Source: CAZEAC01 sp964510065 (GTDB lineage: Bacteria > Bdellovibrionota_C > UBA2361 > CAIXSY01). Taken from it: a stretch of 25,643 bases of DNA. How positions within the stretch are numbered: the stretch's first letter is position 1; each line of letters opens with the position of its first letter. The notes beneath the pieces are model-generated. The model saw nothing but the letters and a program-made list of their open reading frames with translations. It was not told the DNA's origin and did no database searches. Below, in pieces: positions 7,680 through 15,392 of this stretch. The stretch is taken from assembly GCA_964510065.1 (NCBI GenBank), contig CAZEAC010000061.1:1-25643 (forward strand). Direction: 5' to 3'. The position numbers were made by a program, and so were the translations under genes.

Positions 7680-7694
7680 CAAGGAACCTTGTTC
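7680..7694. promoter_or_regulatory. Second dyad CAAGG-AA-CCTTG / GAAC-CTT-GTTC
   Basis: CAAGG (7680-7684) pairs with CCTTG (7687-7691), and overlapping it GAAC-CTT-GTTC (7684-7694) echoes the dyad at 7641-7654. The position just downstream of the predicted transcript start fits repression, for example autoregulation by the IclR-family protein. Confidence 0.3.
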
Positions 7695-7711
7695 TAGACC
7701 CCCACGTGAGC

Positions 7712-7740
7712 CTTATAACAACTCGTTAAGATAAAGGCAA
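7712..7740 (-). promoter_or_regulatory. Candidate sigma-70 promoter for the IclR-family gene
   Basis: On the minus strand, TTGCCT (7735-7740) and TATAAG (7712-7717) are 17 bases apart. This predicts a start near 7705 and a leader of about 175 bases. The rest of the 7529-7800 gap is AT-rich and shows no coding frame I can support. Confidence 0.4.
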
Positions 7741-7800
7741 TTGGACAAATTTCAATGATTTAGTTCATTTCTCGGCGACTGTTCTTCCAGTCCGGAACTA

Positions 7801-8598
7801 TTAGTACCGCGCGAGCACATCGCTCACAGAATAAAGCCCAGGAGCCATAGTGATAAGCTTGGGCCCTAACGTAAGCGCACCTCGGGCGAATACGCTACGG
7901 TCTCGGGCACGGTGAATCAACTCAACACGCTCACCTTTCCCAGCCATTATTATGGTGTGCTCTCCTGGAACATCACCTACCCGCAACGCACTTACGCCAA
8001 GCTCTCCCGACTTTCTCATCTGGTGTACGCCATTCCGTTCGACCACGGTTAAATCTTCCGCTTCCGCGATCGATCGTGCGAGGCTTAGCGCGGTTCCCGA
8101 AGGTGCATCGCGTTTCAACGCGTGATGCACATCTAAAATCTCCACGTCGAATTCTTGCCCGAGCATCTTTTTTGCAAGGAGCGCTACGGATCGGAGCACT
8201 TCAATGCCCACCGAGGTGTTGGGGGCGAGAAGAATCGCGGTGCGAGTGGCACACTCCTCGATTAGCTTCTGCTCTTCGAGATCGTGTCCGGTGGTGGCGA
8301 CGAGACAGGGGATTTTTCGCTCGGCGGCTCGCTTAATAACTTCTATTGAGGAGCTCCGAGTTGAAAAATCAATCACAAAATCGGCCTCGCGGCACCCCGC
8401 AGCAATGTCGCTACTGTAGCGTACCTCCTGGCCATGATTGTTTGAGGCTTCAAGTGCGACTAAGCCAAGCATCTTAGAGGAGGTCGAAACTAGCGCCGAT
8501 AGCAGTCGAATTCCGGGATACTCGGGAACCAACGATACCACCAAGGAGCCCGACCGCCCCGAGGCGCCAACGACGCAAAGATTAAGCGGCTTTTTCAC
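7801..8598 (-). CDS. dapB: 4-hydroxy-tetrahydrodipicolinate reductase
   Basis: A 265-residue NAD(P)H-dependent reductase that makes tetrahydrodipicolinate on the way to diaminopimelate and lysine. It shows the nucleotide-binding GASGRSGSLV (11-20), ATTGH (101-105), APNTSVGI and the signature HHALKRDAPSGTA with catalytic His159 and Lys162. Length is normal. The GTG start overlaps the dapA stop by 4 bases (GTGA) with GGAG 6 bases upstream, so translation is probably coupled. It is the last gene of the lipoprotein-dapF-dapA-dapB unit. No T-rich terminator follows it. Confidence 0.96.
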   Translation of the reverse strand: MKKPLNLCVVGASGRSGSLVVSLVPEYPGIRLLSALVSTSSKMLGLVALEASNNHGQEVRYSSDIAAGCREADFVIDFSTRSSSIEVIKRAAERKIPCLVATTGHDLEEQKLIEECATRTAILLAPNTSVGIEVLRSVALLAKKMLGQEFDVEILDVHHALKRDAPSGTALSLARSIAEAEDLTVVERNGVHQMRKSGELGVSALRVGDVPGEHTIIMAGKGERVELIHRARDRSVFARGALTLGPKLITMAPGLYSVSDVLARY

Positions 8599-9497
8599 TG
8601 AAGCTCCACGTCACTACTCAGCAATCGCTCAATTGTCGCGCGTGTTTCTGCCTTTGCCGGCACAAGCGGAAGGCGCAACGAGCCGGAGCTTATCATCTTT
8701 TTAATCTCGAGCGCTGCCTTTACCGGAATCGGGTTCGACTCGGAGAAAAGAGCACGTACAAGCGGCAGCACCTTTCGTTGCAAGTGCCCCGCCCGCTCAA
8801 ACTGCCCCTCAAGCGCCGCACTCGTCATTGCTACCATAAGCTTGGGGACAATGTTCGAAGCGACTGATATTACTCCGCGCGCACCTACCGACATCATCGG
8901 AACCGTCAGCGAATCGTCTCCTGACAACACGCTTACCTCGCTGTCGAGAAGGCTAAGCAGATCAAGTACCTGCTCAAGAGACCCGCAAGCCTCTTTGACG
9001 CCGACAATTAATTTTTGATTGGCGAGCGTGGCAACAGTTTTTGGAAGAACATTAATTCCGGTTCGCCCAGGAACATTGTAGAAAACAATTGGAAGGCGAC
9101 CGGCTTTTTTCACTTCTTGCACATGCGCAATAATTCCTTCCGGGGGAGGCTTATTGTAGGGCGGCGCGACTACCATTAATCCGTCGAGTCCGCTCGCCGA
9201 AAGCTCCGCTGCAATTGTCGCAGCGCGAAGGGTATTATTTGCACCAATACCCGCGATGAGAATGGTGCGTTTTCTCACCACTCGCAGCGCTTCGCGGATT
9301 ACCGTCGAATACTCCAGATCGGAAAGTGTCATCGCCTCGCCGGTCGATCCGCAGACCACAATCCCTTGCACTTTTGCCGCAAGCTGCGCCTCAATCAGAC
9401 GCTCAAAAGATGCGATATCAATCTGCTGCGAATCGGCACTAAAGGGAGTTACAATTGCCGTAAAGGTACCTTTTAGTTCCCGCGCGCTTATAGTCAT
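8595..9497 (-). CDS. dapA: 4-hydroxy-tetrahydrodipicolinate synthase
   Basis: A 300-residue TIM-barrel enzyme that condenses pyruvate with aspartate semialdehyde, the first committed step of diaminopimelate/lysine synthesis. The active site is complete: GSTGE (Ser51, Thr52), Tyr114 in APPYNKP, Tyr140 and Arg145 in YNVPGRTG, and the Schiff-base Lys168 in VGVKEA. Ser replaces the usual first Thr of the TTG motif, a common variation. It overlaps dapF by 4 bases (ATGA) and carries GGAG 6 bases before the ATG. A related lyase such as N-acetylneuraminate lyase is possible by fold but unlikely between dapF and dapB. Confidence 0.95.
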   Translation of the reverse strand: MTISARELKGTFTAIVTPFSADSQQIDIASFERLIEAQLAAKVQGIVVCGSTGEAMTLSDLEYSTVIREALRVVRKRTILIAGIGANNTLRAATIAAELSASGLDGLMVVAPPYNKPPPEGIIAHVQEVKKAGRLPIVFYNVPGRTGINVLPKTVATLANQKLIVGVKEACGSLEQVLDLLSLLDSEVSVLSGDDSLTVPMMSVGARGVISVASNIVPKLMVAMTSAALEGQFERAGHLQRKVLPLVRALFSESNPIPVKAALEIKKMISSGSLRLPLVPAKAETRATIERLLSSDVELQ

Positions 9498-10402
9498 AGT
9501 TGCTCCGTCTGGTTGAGAGTGGCGACAAAACTGTTTGAGAGCTCACCTTGAAACACCTCTTCGGTCGGACCAGTCATGTACATCGTACTCCGATCGCTAA
9601 AGTCGATCTCGACTACGCCGCCGGGAAGCTCAACTGAGCAGCGTGGCTCGAGACGCTTGGTTCGTACTCCTGCCGCGACAACCGCGCACGCACCGGTACC
9701 ACAAGCGAGTGTCGCTCCCACTCCACGCTCCCACACCGCAACCTTAACAAGGCGCGGGGTAATTATCTCAGCAAATTCAATATTTGCCCGCTCAGGAAAA
9801 AGAGGATGATGTTCAAGTTCGGGGCCAACTTTCGCCAATGTGAGCTCTTTCAGATCACTTACAAATATCACACAGTGCGGATTGCCCATTGAAACACATG
9901 TCACCATATAACGCTCGGCACCGTGACGAAGCTCGGCGTCTATATACTCACCATCAGCCGCAATCGGAACTTTGCGCGGATCGAAGTGCGGCGATCCCAT
10001 ATTCACCCGCACATTTCGACCCTCATCACTAGTCGTACAAACAATACGTCGGCCATTTACATTAAAAGATACTTCGCGCACGTTCGTGTCTACCATTTGC
10101 TCCAAAAAAAGATAGCGCGTCACACAGCGAATGCCGTTTCCGCACATGCCGCATTCGCTTCCGTCTGGATTGAACATTTTAACGTTATAGACACCATCAG
10201 ACTTGGTGCCGAGAACCATTAATCCGTCCGTGCCAAGCCCAGTGTCCCTATCAAGAAGCCTTTTCGCCTCACGAGACCAAAAAATCAGAGACGCTTTCTC
10301 GGCCAGCACTATAAAATTATTGCCACAGCCGTGCAGTTTTCGAAAGCGAACCTGAGGTAGAGCCTGTCGTGCTCCAGCGCTTTCCACATTATTCGCTTTC
10401 AT
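9494..10402 (-). CDS. dapF: Diaminopimelate epimerase
   Basis: A 302-residue PLP-independent epimerase that converts LL- to meso-diaminopimelate. The two catalytic Cys are present: Cys87 in MCGNGIRC and Cys234 in ACGTGACA. KLHGCGNNFIVL (~22-33), GNPHCVIFV and ANIEFAEI are also typical. About 17 residues precede the normal family start; they may be a real tail or an over-long start, though no better Met is visible. The gene starts inside the last 14 bases of the lipoprotein gene. lysA and the succinylase/aminotransferase steps are not in the window. Confidence 0.95.
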   Translation of the reverse strand: MKANNVESAGARQALPQVRFRKLHGCGNNFIVLAEKASLIFWSREAKRLLDRDTGLGTDGLMVLGTKSDGVYNVKMFNPDGSECGMCGNGIRCVTRYLFLEQMVDTNVREVSFNVNGRRIVCTTSDEGRNVRVNMGSPHFDPRKVPIAADGEYIDAELRHGAERYMVTCVSMGNPHCVIFVSDLKELTLAKVGPELEHHPLFPERANIEFAEIITPRLVKVAVWERGVGATLACGTGACAVVAAGVRTKRLEPRCSVELPGGVVEIDFSDRSTMYMTGPTEEVFQGELSNSFVATLNQTEQL

Positions 10403-10991
10403 CGGTAGTTACTTCATCATCTTCCGTAGTGGCTGCTTTTGATACCTTTGACTTCTCGCCGTTAAATGCGACGAAGATTTCCTGAGACCCGTGACCTTCA
10501 ACATCACCCTGATTAAAAGGTACGATCTGATAGAGGTAGTTCGATCCCTTTACCGCGGAGGTATCGGAGTATTCGAAATGCAGCTTCTTTGAATCTACGT
10601 TTATCCTCCGTCCCGGTTTCCCCTGTGCACGAGCGGCCGCACGAAGCTCCTCGCGTTCGACAACGTGAGTATCGGGAATAGTAGCAAGCAGTTCAAGCTC
10701 ATCAGTGTCATCGACAATATCAGACTGCGCCAAAATCTCGCGGCGGTAGACTCGATATCCATCAATCGAAGCGAGCTCCTTTCCACGCGCGTTTTTTTCC
10801 GGCGCCTTCCAGGCAAATCCAATCCCCTGCTCGGTCGGTGTCACCTCCAGTTCGCGAACTTTTTTAGGCGCAAAACGCTCGGGAGGAAGCGGTACTCCAT
10901 ATTTTCCGCAGCCTGAACAAAAAATCTCAAGGCCGAAGAGAGAAACTAGTACAAGCGCAAGGCGCTGAAAGAATCCTAAACCAATATTCAT
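10389..10991 (-). CDS. Lipoprotein with LptM-like N-terminus and fibronectin-III-like domain
   Basis: A 200-residue predicted lipoprotein. A hydrophobic signal (about 7-24) ends in FCSGC, giving lipidated Cys28. This is followed at once by GKYGVPLPPERF, which resembles the CGxxGPLxxP signature of LptM (YifL), the short lipoprotein that helps mature the LPS translocon LptD. After it comes a beta-rich region (~44-175) with IDGYRVYRRE, FEYSDTSAVKGSNYLYQIVPFN and a G-strand end, typical of fibronectin type III domains, and an acidic tail. The frame continues upstream to 11099, but Met at 10991 has AAGGA 6 bases before it and places the signal peptide correctly. The gene directly precedes dapF, the same neighbourhood as lptM in Escherichia coli. 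The LptM link is inference from motif plus context. Confidence 0.75.
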   Translation of the reverse strand: MNIGLGFFQRLALVLVSLFGLEIFCSGCGKYGVPLPPERFAPKKVRELEVTPTEQGIGFAWKAPEKNARGKELASIDGYRVYRREILAQSDIVDDTDELELLATIPDTHVVEREELRAAARAQGKPGRRINVDSKKLHFEYSDTSAVKGSNYLYQIVPFNQGDVEGHGSQEIFVAFNGEKSKVSKAATTEDDEVTTDESE

Positions 10992-11042
10992 AGTAGTCCT
11001 TGTAATTACCATAGCCCTTCCCCGAGGCCCAGATCGGCGACA

Positions 11043-11070
11043 AAAATACTGTTCTTTCAGTATGTTACAA
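11043..11070 (-). promoter_or_regulatory. Candidate promoter of the lipoprotein-dapFAB unit
   Basis: On the minus strand, TTGTAA (11065-11070) and TATTTT (11043-11048) are 16 bases apart. The predicted start is near 11036, with a leader of about 45 bases to the ATG at 10991. It places the upstream in-frame Met codons at or before the promoter, which supports the shorter lipoprotein start. Confidence 0.42.
11046..11063. promoter_or_regulatory. Operator-like dyad ATACTG-N6-CAGTAT within the dap promoter
   Basis: A perfect 6-bp inverted repeat with a 6-base centre fills the spacer between the predicted -35 and -10 boxes. A protein bound here would block RNA polymerase, so it is a plausible repressor site for the dap unit. 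The partner protein is unknown. Confidence 0.35.
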
Positions 11071-11108
11071 ATTCTTTCGAAGGTCCAGTGATATACCAAG
11101 TATGCCGA

Positions 11109-11114
11109 TATAAT
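11109..11114 (+). promoter_or_regulatory. TATAAT -10 box for the glycosyltransferase-like gene
   Basis: A consensus TATAAT on the plus strand 28 bases before the ATG at 11142. No good -35 sits 16-18 bases upstream, so activity may be weak or need an activator. It argues against the in-frame ATG at 11088, which would lie upstream of the transcript start. Confidence 0.3.
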
Positions 11115-11141
11115 TTACAAGACGCTTCAAGGTTTGGGCAC

Positions 11142-12056
11142 ATGTCACTATTGCAAATAGGCGGAAGAGATCTAATCCAGAAAGCACTGGCAGACTGCGC
11201 CCTGGCAGAAGGCGAACCCGTCACCGCAATGGCAATTGAAGCGCCTCTCGGAGGCAGCTCTGCGCAGAGCGTTACTGCTATCAGCAATTTTTCTGTCGCG
11301 GCCCCATGTCGCCTAATAGTGCATCGATTGGCCGGACTCCGTGCGCTCGGCAATGGGGTCGAAGAGCGTAAATCATGGCTTCAGACGCGAATCGAAGAGG
11401 GACATATTCTGCACTTCTACTCCTATGACGAATTTGCCGAAAAGTGGACTGCGGAAGATCTCGGATTACTTACTACACAAAACTTTCAGCAGATCTCGCT
11501 GGCCTCTCCTTTTCACACAGCGGCGTTAAAAAGCTACCGCGAAAAACCGTGTGCAGTAAGAACCTCGACGATTCAACCGCTCTACCGGCCACCACGAGCA
11601 CAACAAATTCACGTGCTTTATCTGGCCCATCATGGCAACGAAGACGAGGCCGCTAAAGTAGCGCACACATTCTCTGCCCTTAAAGATTCCGGCCTGCGTT
11701 TCTCGGCATCGGTTTTTGACAGCAACGAAGTACAAAGCATCGAAGAGCTTGAATCTCTGATCGGCGCCTGCGACCTCTTTATAGAGCAGCTCCGACAACC
11801 CTACTTTGGATCATTGGCGATTTATGCCATGGCCAAGGGGAAACCTGTGATTTCAAGAAATTCGGCGCAAAACCACAGCTTTGCACACCATACCACCTTT
11901 AGTCCGGTTATCGACGCGAGCGAGTCGCAACTCTTTGAAAGGCTCCACGCGATCATTCGCGAACCCTCATGTCTCCGCGACCTAAATAAGCGCTCGAGGC
12001 AGTATGTCGAAACCTACCATAATGCCGATCTAGTCTACGGAAGCTGGTTTGAGTGA
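11142..12056 (+). CDS. Glycosyltransferase-like protein (GT-B C-terminal half)
   Basis: A 304-residue predicted cytoplasmic protein. The C-terminal half looks like the nucleotide-sugar-binding Rossmann half of group 1 (GT4-like) glycosyltransferases. A strand-turn QIHVLYLAHHGN (~155-166) starts it, and CDLFIEQLRQPYFGSLAIYAMAKGKPVISR is spread over ~210-239, matching the usual 'E-x-x-G-x-x-x-x-E-A-M-A-x-G-K-P-V' block but with Tyr at the usual Glu. A long C-terminal helix closes the fold. The N-terminal half is less typical. The start at 11142 has AAGG 8 bases upstream and lies behind a TATAAT box; an in-frame ATG at 11088 is less likely. It is a lone plus-strand gene between minus-strand units, so context says nothing about the acceptor. 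It could have lost activity. Confidence 0.55.
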   Translation: MSLLQIGGRDLIQKALADCALAEGEPVTAMAIEAPLGGSSAQSVTAISNFSVAAPCRLIVHRLAGLRALGNGVEERKSWLQTRIEEGHILHFYSYDEFAEKWTAEDLGLLTTQNFQQISLASPFHTAALKSYREKPCAVRTSTIQPLYRPPRAQQIHVLYLAHHGNEDEAAKVAHTFSALKDSGLRFSASVFDSNEVQSIEELESLIGACDLFIEQLRQPYFGSLAIYAMAKGKPVISRNSAQNHSFAHHTTFSPVIDASESQLFERLHAIIREPSCLRDLNKRSRQYVETYHNADLVYGSWFE

Positions 12057-12106
12057 GCGTTTCGAAATTTTTTGCGACTTCTAGAACCTAAGAGCACGCG
12101 CGCCGC

Positions 12107-13051
12107 TTATACCAAGCGGACACATTCCGGCGAATTGGGAAAGCTGCGTTTTTCAATGGCGTAATAGGCAAGGAGTAGATCCTCTTCGATTCCCAGAGCG
12201 GCGCGAATCTGGCTGAGCGTGTTATCCATGTGTTCCCTGTAATCAACCTTGCTTAGCGGCTTACAGCGCGAAACATATCCCAAATGCACGGCATCTTTGT
12301 AAATTCGCTCCTCTTCGGCACTAAAGCGATACTCTTTGGGATAAAAGTATTTCACTGCGGATAGGAAAAGTCGCTCCTTAAAGCTGGTCATCCGATCGGT
12401 CGACCCCATGGTAAAGCCTAGGACAAATGCTTCATCTTTCGGCATCAGTCCACGACCGAGAATTACATGGATACAGTCGTGAGTCATTAAATCGGTCGCG
12501 CCCGGGAAAAGGTCAACGACAGGGAGATCATATTTTGGATTCTCAACAAGCTGAATAATGAGCGGCACTTCACTTTGAAGCAATGCGCCAGGCTTCGACG
12601 AAAGGGTCTGCAAAACTTGGCGCAACGTAAGATCCCCCCGGGAAAGCGGATTGAACCAATTTTCTGGGGTAAAGGGACCGTTGAGATGAGCGTCTCGCGC
12701 CTTGGGCAGGAGCAGCAAGAGTCGATTCGCTTGTGCCCCAAGTCCAAACGTCTTGTAGAGTTCGGCAGTCTCTTTGATCTCGCCAGTTACTAACCGGCTT
12801 GCGACCTTAACGACGTCGTCAAAGACACCCAGCAAATGTTCGCGCTTGGCACCATATTCTTCCTTGGGCAAGCAATTGAGCCGAAGGCGTAGCTCCTTAA
12901 GCGCGCTTACCGAGCACTGCGGCATTCGTCCTATGATTTCGAGAATGCCTTCAGAAAACTCAAATCGAGCCGGCTGCATCCTTAGCGTCGCAGACGCTGC
13001 ATCGAGCTTAGGAGTGCCACGTGTTGGCTCGGTTCCGTCTTTTTGCTGCAT
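12107..13051 (-). CDS. Coq4-like protein with HDxxH-x11-E motif
   Basis: A 314-residue protein without signal peptide. Residues ~191-207 read HDCIHVILGRGLMPKDE, an exact match to HDxxH-x11-E, the metal-binding signature of COQ4, a protein of ubiquinone biosynthesis. It is followed by AFVLGFTMGSTDR and an acidic/aromatic helical region (FKERLFLSAVKYFYPKEYRF). The N-terminal ~130 residues are helical, with no motif I know. The family is inferred from this motif alone; no ubi gene is nearby. The frame runs to a TTG at 13087, but the ATG at 13051 is the first standard start. No good Shine-Dalgarno precedes it. It follows rpoD on the same strand by 53 bases and may be the last gene of that transcript. 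Confidence 0.55.
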   Translation of the reverse strand: MQQKDGTEPTRGTPKLDAASATLRMQPARFEFSEGILEIIGRMPQCSVSALKELRLRLNCLPKEEYGAKREHLLGVFDDVVKVASRLVTGEIKETAELYKTFGLGAQANRLLLLLPKARDAHLNGPFTPENWFNPLSRGDLTLRQVLQTLSSKPGALLQSEVPLIIQLVENPKYDLPVVDLFPGATDLMTHDCIHVILGRGLMPKDEAFVLGFTMGSTDRMTSFKERLFLSAVKYFYPKEYRFSAEEERIYKDAVHLGYVSRCKPLSKVDYREHMDNTLSQIRAALGIEEDLLLAYYAIEKRSFPNSPECVRLV

Positions 13052-13104
13052 AAACACCACTACTGCGCGAAAAAGAACTAGGAACAACCTTGAGGGTGAA
13101 GATC

Positions 13105-15279
13105 TTACTTATCTACAAAACCACGCAGCCGCTTGCTGCGGCTTGGATGACGCAACTTTCGAAGCGCTTTCGCCTCGATCTGCCGGATACGCTCGCGGGT
13201 TACGTCGAAATTCTGTCCAACTTCTTCCAACGTATGATCGCTTCGCTCGCCAATACCGAATCGCATGCGCAGAACTTTTTCCTCACGAGGCGTTAACGTC
13301 GCCAAGACCTTACGGGTCTGTTCCTGGAGATTTGAATTGACAACCGCGGTAGCCGGCGACACCACCCGTTTATCTTCGATGAAGTCACCAAGATGCGAGT
13401 CTTCCTCTTCACCAATCGGCGTTTCTAACGAAATTGGCTCCTTTGCGATCTTCAAGACCTTTCGAACCTTATCGATCGGAATCTCCATTTTCGCCGCGAT
13501 CTCTTCGGGCGTCGGTTCACGTCCAAGCTCCTGAACCAAATAGCGCGATGTACGCACAAGCTTGTTGATTGTTTCAATCATGTGCACGGGAATGCGAATA
13601 ATTCGAGCCTGATCCGCTATCGCGCGCGTAATGGCCTGACGAATCCACCAGGTTGCATAGGTCGAGAACTTGTAACCACGCTGATACTCAAACTTATCTA
13701 CGGCCTTCATCAGACCGATGTTTCCCTCCTGAATAAGATCGAGAAACTGCAAGCCACGATTAGTGTACTTCTTGGCAATCGACACAACCAAGCGCAGGTT
13801 TGCTTCAACCAACTCCTGCTTAGCGTGATAAGCTTTAACCTCGCCGTCTTTGAGAATCCTTAGCGATTCTTTAAACGCTTCCGGCTCAGTAAGTACAATG
13901 TCTTCGATGTCGTTGCGGTCTTTCAGCAAGCCTCGCAACGCCTCACCAAGCGCGTGACCATCAGCGGCCTTAAGCTTTAAGCGACGGCACGCACGCTTGA
14001 ACGCTATCTGATTTTCAGAGCAAAGGTCATGCGAGCACGCAAGAACTTCGCTCGTCGGGCGCCCTACTTTTGCGACAACGGCATGAATCTCGCGTTCAAC
14101 CGTACGCAACCTGTCATCAGTGTCCTTAATAACTTTAATCATTGCGCCGAGCTGGCGCTGGTTAAGATTAAGCTCTTGAATCTTCGCTGCGCTCTTCTCA
14201 AGCAAGCGCGTATATTTGCGCTCGAGTACCGAAAGCGCTTTGGCGCTTGGCTTTGCGCTCTTTCGAGCATGTTTGAGCGAAACCGCGACAGTCGACAATT
14301 CACGAAGCGCGCGTTTGTACGGAGTTGCCCTTTTGAGAAACTTCTTTTTCGCCTGCTCTTCCTCTTCGTTGATCTTTGCGGCTTTAGAATCTTCCTCTTC
14401 ACTCTCCGCGCCCTCTTCATCAGATTCGGGCCGGGCCGGCGCCTCATCTTCCTCCTCCTCCTCTTCAGGCTCCTGGGTCTCTTCTTCGACGAAGAGATCA
14501 CGAAGCCTCATCTCGGAGTTGCGCACCTTTTCGAATATATCGACGACATAACGAAGCGAGAGTGGCTGCATTAACGTCTGCTCGGACACTGATTTAAGTC
14601 CAGATTCGATCTTCTTCGCGATCTCAACTTCGCCTTCACGGGTAAGCAGGCTTACATTGCCCATTTCACGAAGATACATACGCACAGGATCCGTGCTCTT
14701 CCCGATCCCAGAATCGTCGACTTCTTCTCCCGCAGGTGAACTTGTAAATGGAGTTTCAGGCTCCAACTCCATCTCGTCACCGTTTTTCTCGATGACATCG
14801 ATGTCGTGCTCGCCAAACATGGAGATCACATCTTCGAGCTGCTCCTCTGACACAAGATCTGATTGCAGCGCTTCGCTGAGATCTTCCATGGTCAGGTAGC
14901 CCTTCTCCTTTCCAAGATCAAGGAGCCGATTTACTTCGGTTTCGCTCTCACCTTTCTTCTGAACTTTCTCGCCAGTTGGCTTATCGGAATTTGCTGAATC
15001 GGCTGCAGCCACACCATCTACCTTGGGCGACGGCGAGAGTGCCTTGAGCTGCTCCATAAATGCATTGCCGGTCATCGGCGTGCGCGTGCCACCAAGCTGC
15101 TTCTTGCGAAGTTCGTCGCGAGGATTTTTGGTCAGTGGCTTTTTATCGGAAATCTGACGCACCGGCGCTACCACAGGGCGGATCTCCTTTGGCTCTTGGA
15201 GCGACGCAGGCTGCTCGCGCCCAACTTTTAGTTTTTTTGACCGAACTACTCGACGCGGAATTCTTTTAATTTTTCTCAC
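13105..15279 (-). CDS. rpoD: RNA polymerase primary sigma factor (sigma-70)
   Basis: A 724-residue primary sigma factor that directs RNA polymerase to housekeeping promoters. Region 1.1 is at ~113-165, region 1.2 at ~196-228 (DPVRMYLREMGNVSLLTREGE), and a large non-conserved insert lies at ~230-480, with a Glu/Asp-rich tract at ~265-310. Region 2 then has AKQELVEANLRLVVSIAKKY, GLQFLDLIQEGNIGLMKAVDK and YKFSTYATWWIRQAI; region 3 has IRIPVHMIETINKL and GREPTPEEIA. Region 4.2 has TLEEVGQNFDVTRERIRQIEAKALRKLRHP at the very end. Before region 1.1 there are ~110 basic, low-complexity residues, longer than usual. The start is a GTG with only AAAGTGG nearby, so an internal Met (for example Met70) is possible. 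It lies 113 bases downstream of dnaG on the same strand. Confidence 0.97.
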   Translation of the reverse strand: MRKIKRIPRRVVRSKKLKVGREQPASLQEPKEIRPVVAPVRQISDKKPLTKNPRDELRKKQLGGTRTPMTGNAFMEQLKALSPSPKVDGVAAADSANSDKPTGEKVQKKGESETEVNRLLDLGKEKGYLTMEDLSEALQSDLVSEEQLEDVISMFGEHDIDVIEKNGDEMELEPETPFTSSPAGEEVDDSGIGKSTDPVRMYLREMGNVSLLTREGEVEIAKKIESGLKSVSEQTLMQPLSLRYVVDIFEKVRNSEMRLRDLFVEEETQEPEEEEEEDEAPARPESDEEGAESEEEDSKAAKINEEEEQAKKKFLKRATPYKRALRELSTVAVSLKHARKSAKPSAKALSVLERKYTRLLEKSAAKIQELNLNQRQLGAMIKVIKDTDDRLRTVEREIHAVVAKVGRPTSEVLACSHDLCSENQIAFKRACRRLKLKAADGHALGEALRGLLKDRNDIEDIVLTEPEAFKESLRILKDGEVKAYHAKQELVEANLRLVVSIAKKYTNRGLQFLDLIQEGNIGLMKAVDKFEYQRGYKFSTYATWWIRQAITRAIADQARIIRIPVHMIETINKLVRTSRYLVQELGREPTPEEIAAKMEIPIDKVRKVLKIAKEPISLETPIGEEEDSHLGDFIEDKRVVSPATAVVNSNLQEQTRKVLATLTPREEKVLRMRFGIGERSDHTLEEVGQNFDVTRERIRQIEAKALRKLRHPSRSKRLRGFVDK

Positions 15280-15392
15280 AGTACCACTTTAATTTTAAAG
15301 AATGGGACAACAACCCCTACTCCCATCCAAAGGGACAGGCGCTTACTGAACTATTCAAACGACAGCCATATATATTAACCACTTACCAGAAT

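Noticed and set aside
14029..14574. 181-codon plus-strand frame opposite rpoD
   Set aside because: Antisense to the sigma factor; its Leu/Phe-rich stretch simply mirrors the Glu/Lys-rich insert of RpoD.
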